64,000 nucleotides of DNA, from contig NZ_JAFBGA010000006.1 in the NCBI RefSeq assembly GCF_016909575.1, positions 1 through 64,000 of the forward strand, written 5' to 3'. The notes under the pieces were generated by a model. The model was not told where the DNA came from. It made no database searches and worked only from the letters and a program-made list of their open reading frames with translations. Origin of the DNA: Streptomyces sp. HB132. Lineage in GTDB: Bacteria > Actinomycetota > Actinomycetes > Streptomycetales > Streptomycetaceae. The position numbers were made by a program, and so were the translations under genes. Positions 62,833 through 64,000 of this stretch are shown here, piece by piece (positions within the stretch are counted from its first letter, which is position 1; each line of letters starts with the position of its first letter).

Positions 62833-62867
62833 GGGATGGCACCGGGCCGCCTGTGATGGGATGGCAC
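62833..62867. repeat. Direct repeat before the AraC-type gene
   Basis: GGGATGGCAC occurs at 62833-62842 and 62858-62867, 25 bp apart, ending 1 bp before the GTG start of the AraC-type regulator. Direct repeats two to three turns apart are the usual binding sites of AraC-family proteins, so this could be an autoregulatory site or part of the promoter. Confidence 0.4.
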
Positions 62868-62868
62868 T

Positions 62869-63261
62869 GTGAGCCGTACCGCCGAAGAGACCAACCGCCG
62901 TATGCTCCGCGCGCGGGACGCCATGGACCGCGCGTACGCGCAGCCGCTGGACGTTCCTGCCCTTGCCCGGATCGCCCATGTCTCCCCGGCACACTTCGCC
63001 CGCACCTTCCGCGCCACCTTCGGTGAGAGCCCGCACCGCTATCTGCAGCGCCGCCGCGTCGAGCGCGCGATGTTCCTGCTGCGGGAGAGCGACCGGAGCG
63101 TCACGGACATCTGTTACGAGGTCGGCTTCGGCAGCACGGGCACGTTCAGCCGCACGTTCCGCGACATCGTCGGCCGGTCGCCGAGGACGTACCGCACGGA
63201 GACGGCGGCCGTGAACGTACCCACATGCTTCACAAAAGCGTGGACGCGGCCGACGGCCTGA
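62869..63261 (+). CDS. Small AraC-family regulator
   Basis: 130 residues, essentially the bare DNA-binding domain: two helix-turn-helix motifs, LDVPALARIAHVSPAHFARTFRATFG and VTDICYEVGFGSTGTFSRTF, and the GRSPRTYR end. It lacks a sensor domain, so it may respond through its level or through a partner. The GTG start at 62869 gives 20 residues before the first helix. It is 86 bp upstream of a VOC-family gene in the same direction, a pairing common in Streptomyces. Confidence 0.9.
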   Translation: MSRTAEETNRRMLRARDAMDRAYAQPLDVPALARIAHVSPAHFARTFRATFGESPHRYLQRRRVERAMFLLRESDRSVTDICYEVGFGSTGTFSRTFRDIVGRSPRTYRTETAAVNVPTCFTKAWTRPTA

Positions 63262-63347
63262 GCGCCTCCACGGCCCCTGCGTACGGGGTCGCCGACTGAG
63301 CAGTTTCGGATAAGTTTTCGCCGGGCCCGCCGACTAGCGTGATGCAC

Positions 63348-63758
63348 ATGTTCAACGCAATCACGCACTCACAGATCTACGTCCTCGACCAGGACGAAGC
63401 CCTCGACTTCTACGTCGGCAAGCTCGGCCTGGAGGTCAACGCCGACGTCGACATGGGCTTCATGCGCTGGCTCACGGTCAGCGTGCCCGGCCATCCCGAC
63501 CGCCAGGTCCTGCTGGAGAAGCCCGGCCCTCCGGCGATGTCGGAGGAGACGGCCGAACAGGTCCGCGCACTGCTGACGAAGGGAGCGCTGGGCAGCGCGC
63601 TCATCCTCACCACGGACGACTGCCGGAAGACGTACGAGACCTTGCTGGCGCGGGGCGTGGAGTTCACGGACGAGCCGACGGAGAGGCCGTACGGAATCGA
63701 CTGCGGCCTGCGCGACCCCTTCGGCAACCACCTCCGCTTCACCCAGCCGAAGGGCTGA
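63348..63758 (+). CDS. VOC-family (glyoxalase-like) protein
   Basis: 136 residues from the ATG at 63348; ATG 63342 and GTG 63339 are in the same frame. TAGCGT (63335-63340) could be a -10 box that makes the message leaderless at 63348. The VOC fold is clear: ITHSQIYVLDQDEALDFYVGKLG and the closing YGIDCGLRDPFGNHLRFTQP. Activity unknown. Probably controlled by the AraC-type gene upstream. Confidence 0.85.
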   Translation: MFNAITHSQIYVLDQDEALDFYVGKLGLEVNADVDMGFMRWLTVSVPGHPDRQVLLEKPGPPAMSEETAEQVRALLTKGALGSALILTTDDCRKTYETLLARGVEFTDEPTERPYGIDCGLRDPFGNHLRFTQPKG

Positions 63759-63944
63759 CAGCCGGGGCGCCGGTGCCTGGATCGCAGGGGTGGTCCGGGC
63801 ACCGGCTCCGGTCGGGGTTCCGTCCCGGTCGGGTCGCCGCCGACCGCTCCTCCTGCGTACAGGCCTGCGCACGTCACGTACAGCCGCCTTGCGACAGCGC
63901 GTCACCCCTGGTCACGTGCAGCCATGATGCGTCAGCGTTGAGGC

Positions 63945-64000
63945 ATGACCGGCACGCAGTCGCCCCTCCCCGACTGCGTGCCCTCGCCCGGCTCGGGCGA
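63945..64000 (+). CDS. Possible gene start at the right edge
   Basis: An ATG at 63945 opens a frame (MTGTQSPLPDCVPSPGSG) that runs off the window. Upstream TTGAGG could serve as a weak ribosome site. Too short to judge. The remaining bases from 63759 show no feature. Confidence 0.25.
   Translation, partial: MTGTQSPLPDCVPSPGSG

Overview
The window looks like a piece of a Streptomyces chromosome. GC content is very high, third codon positions are strongly G/C, translationally coupled ATGA/GTGA overlaps are common, and several gene families are typical of streptomycetes (an ExxR-less conservon-type P450 pair, a SAV_2336-type protein, MacB/PadR pairs, Tat lipoproteins that rely on a shared sugar ATPase). 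No rRNA, tRNA, insertion sequence or CRISPR array was seen.

Layout. 1-2.5 kb: divergent xylA (partial) and xylB for xylose. 2.6-4.7 kb: a coupled pair of exported, membrane-anchored proteins, the first with a von Willebrand A domain. 4.8-12.2 kb: a P450, an ABC exporter behind a MerR/SoxR-like promoter, an LtrA-like membrane protein, and a MacB-type ABC operon led by a PadR repressor. 12.3-19.6 kb: a choline-to-glycine-betaine operon (betB, betA) joined to a glycine betaine ABC importer and closed by a 20-bp perfect hairpin. 19.6-21.3 kb: an apparently frameshifted Imm53-like immunity gene and a repeat-rich, lysine-tailed protein.

21.4-37.9 kb is a xyloglucan utilisation locus. Two divergent operons share a control region with two copies of TCGAAGCGCTTCGA. 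Leftward: GH3 beta-glucosidase and GH31 alpha-xylosidase. Rightward: an Lpl-type oligosaccharide importer without its own ATPase, a GH74 xyloglucanase, GH42 beta-galactosidase, GH95 alpha-L-fucosidase and a GH12 endoglucanase. Together these could cut xyloglucan, import the oligosaccharides and remove fucose, galactose, xylose and glucose; xylA/xylB would take the xylose. The same operator lies, twice, in front of a LacI-family gene at 52.2-53.2 kb, which is the probable regulator although it sits about 15 kb beyond the locus, next to a pectin methylesterase.

40.6-52.0 kb holds a leftward gene block. It encodes a VMAP-C protein, a MoxR-type AAA+ ATPase, a 1444-residue protein that joins a degenerate vWA-like (SAV_2336) domain to NB-ARC and TPR repeats, an alpha/beta hydrolase and a caspase-like protease, then a short FxsA-like peptide and an HExxH protein of the peptide beta-hydroxylase type. 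The VMAP protein and the caspase both appear to carry an effector-associated domain. I read this as a VMAP-MoxR-vWA conflict system with caspase and hydrolase effectors, next to part of an FxSxx-COOH-type peptide modification system. It is the most unusual part of the window.

The remainder is scattered genes: VOC proteins, an erythromycin esterase-like protein with a double-MerR regulator, an ATP-grasp protein, two coupled P450s, small membrane and lipoproteins, and an AraC/VOC pair at the right end.
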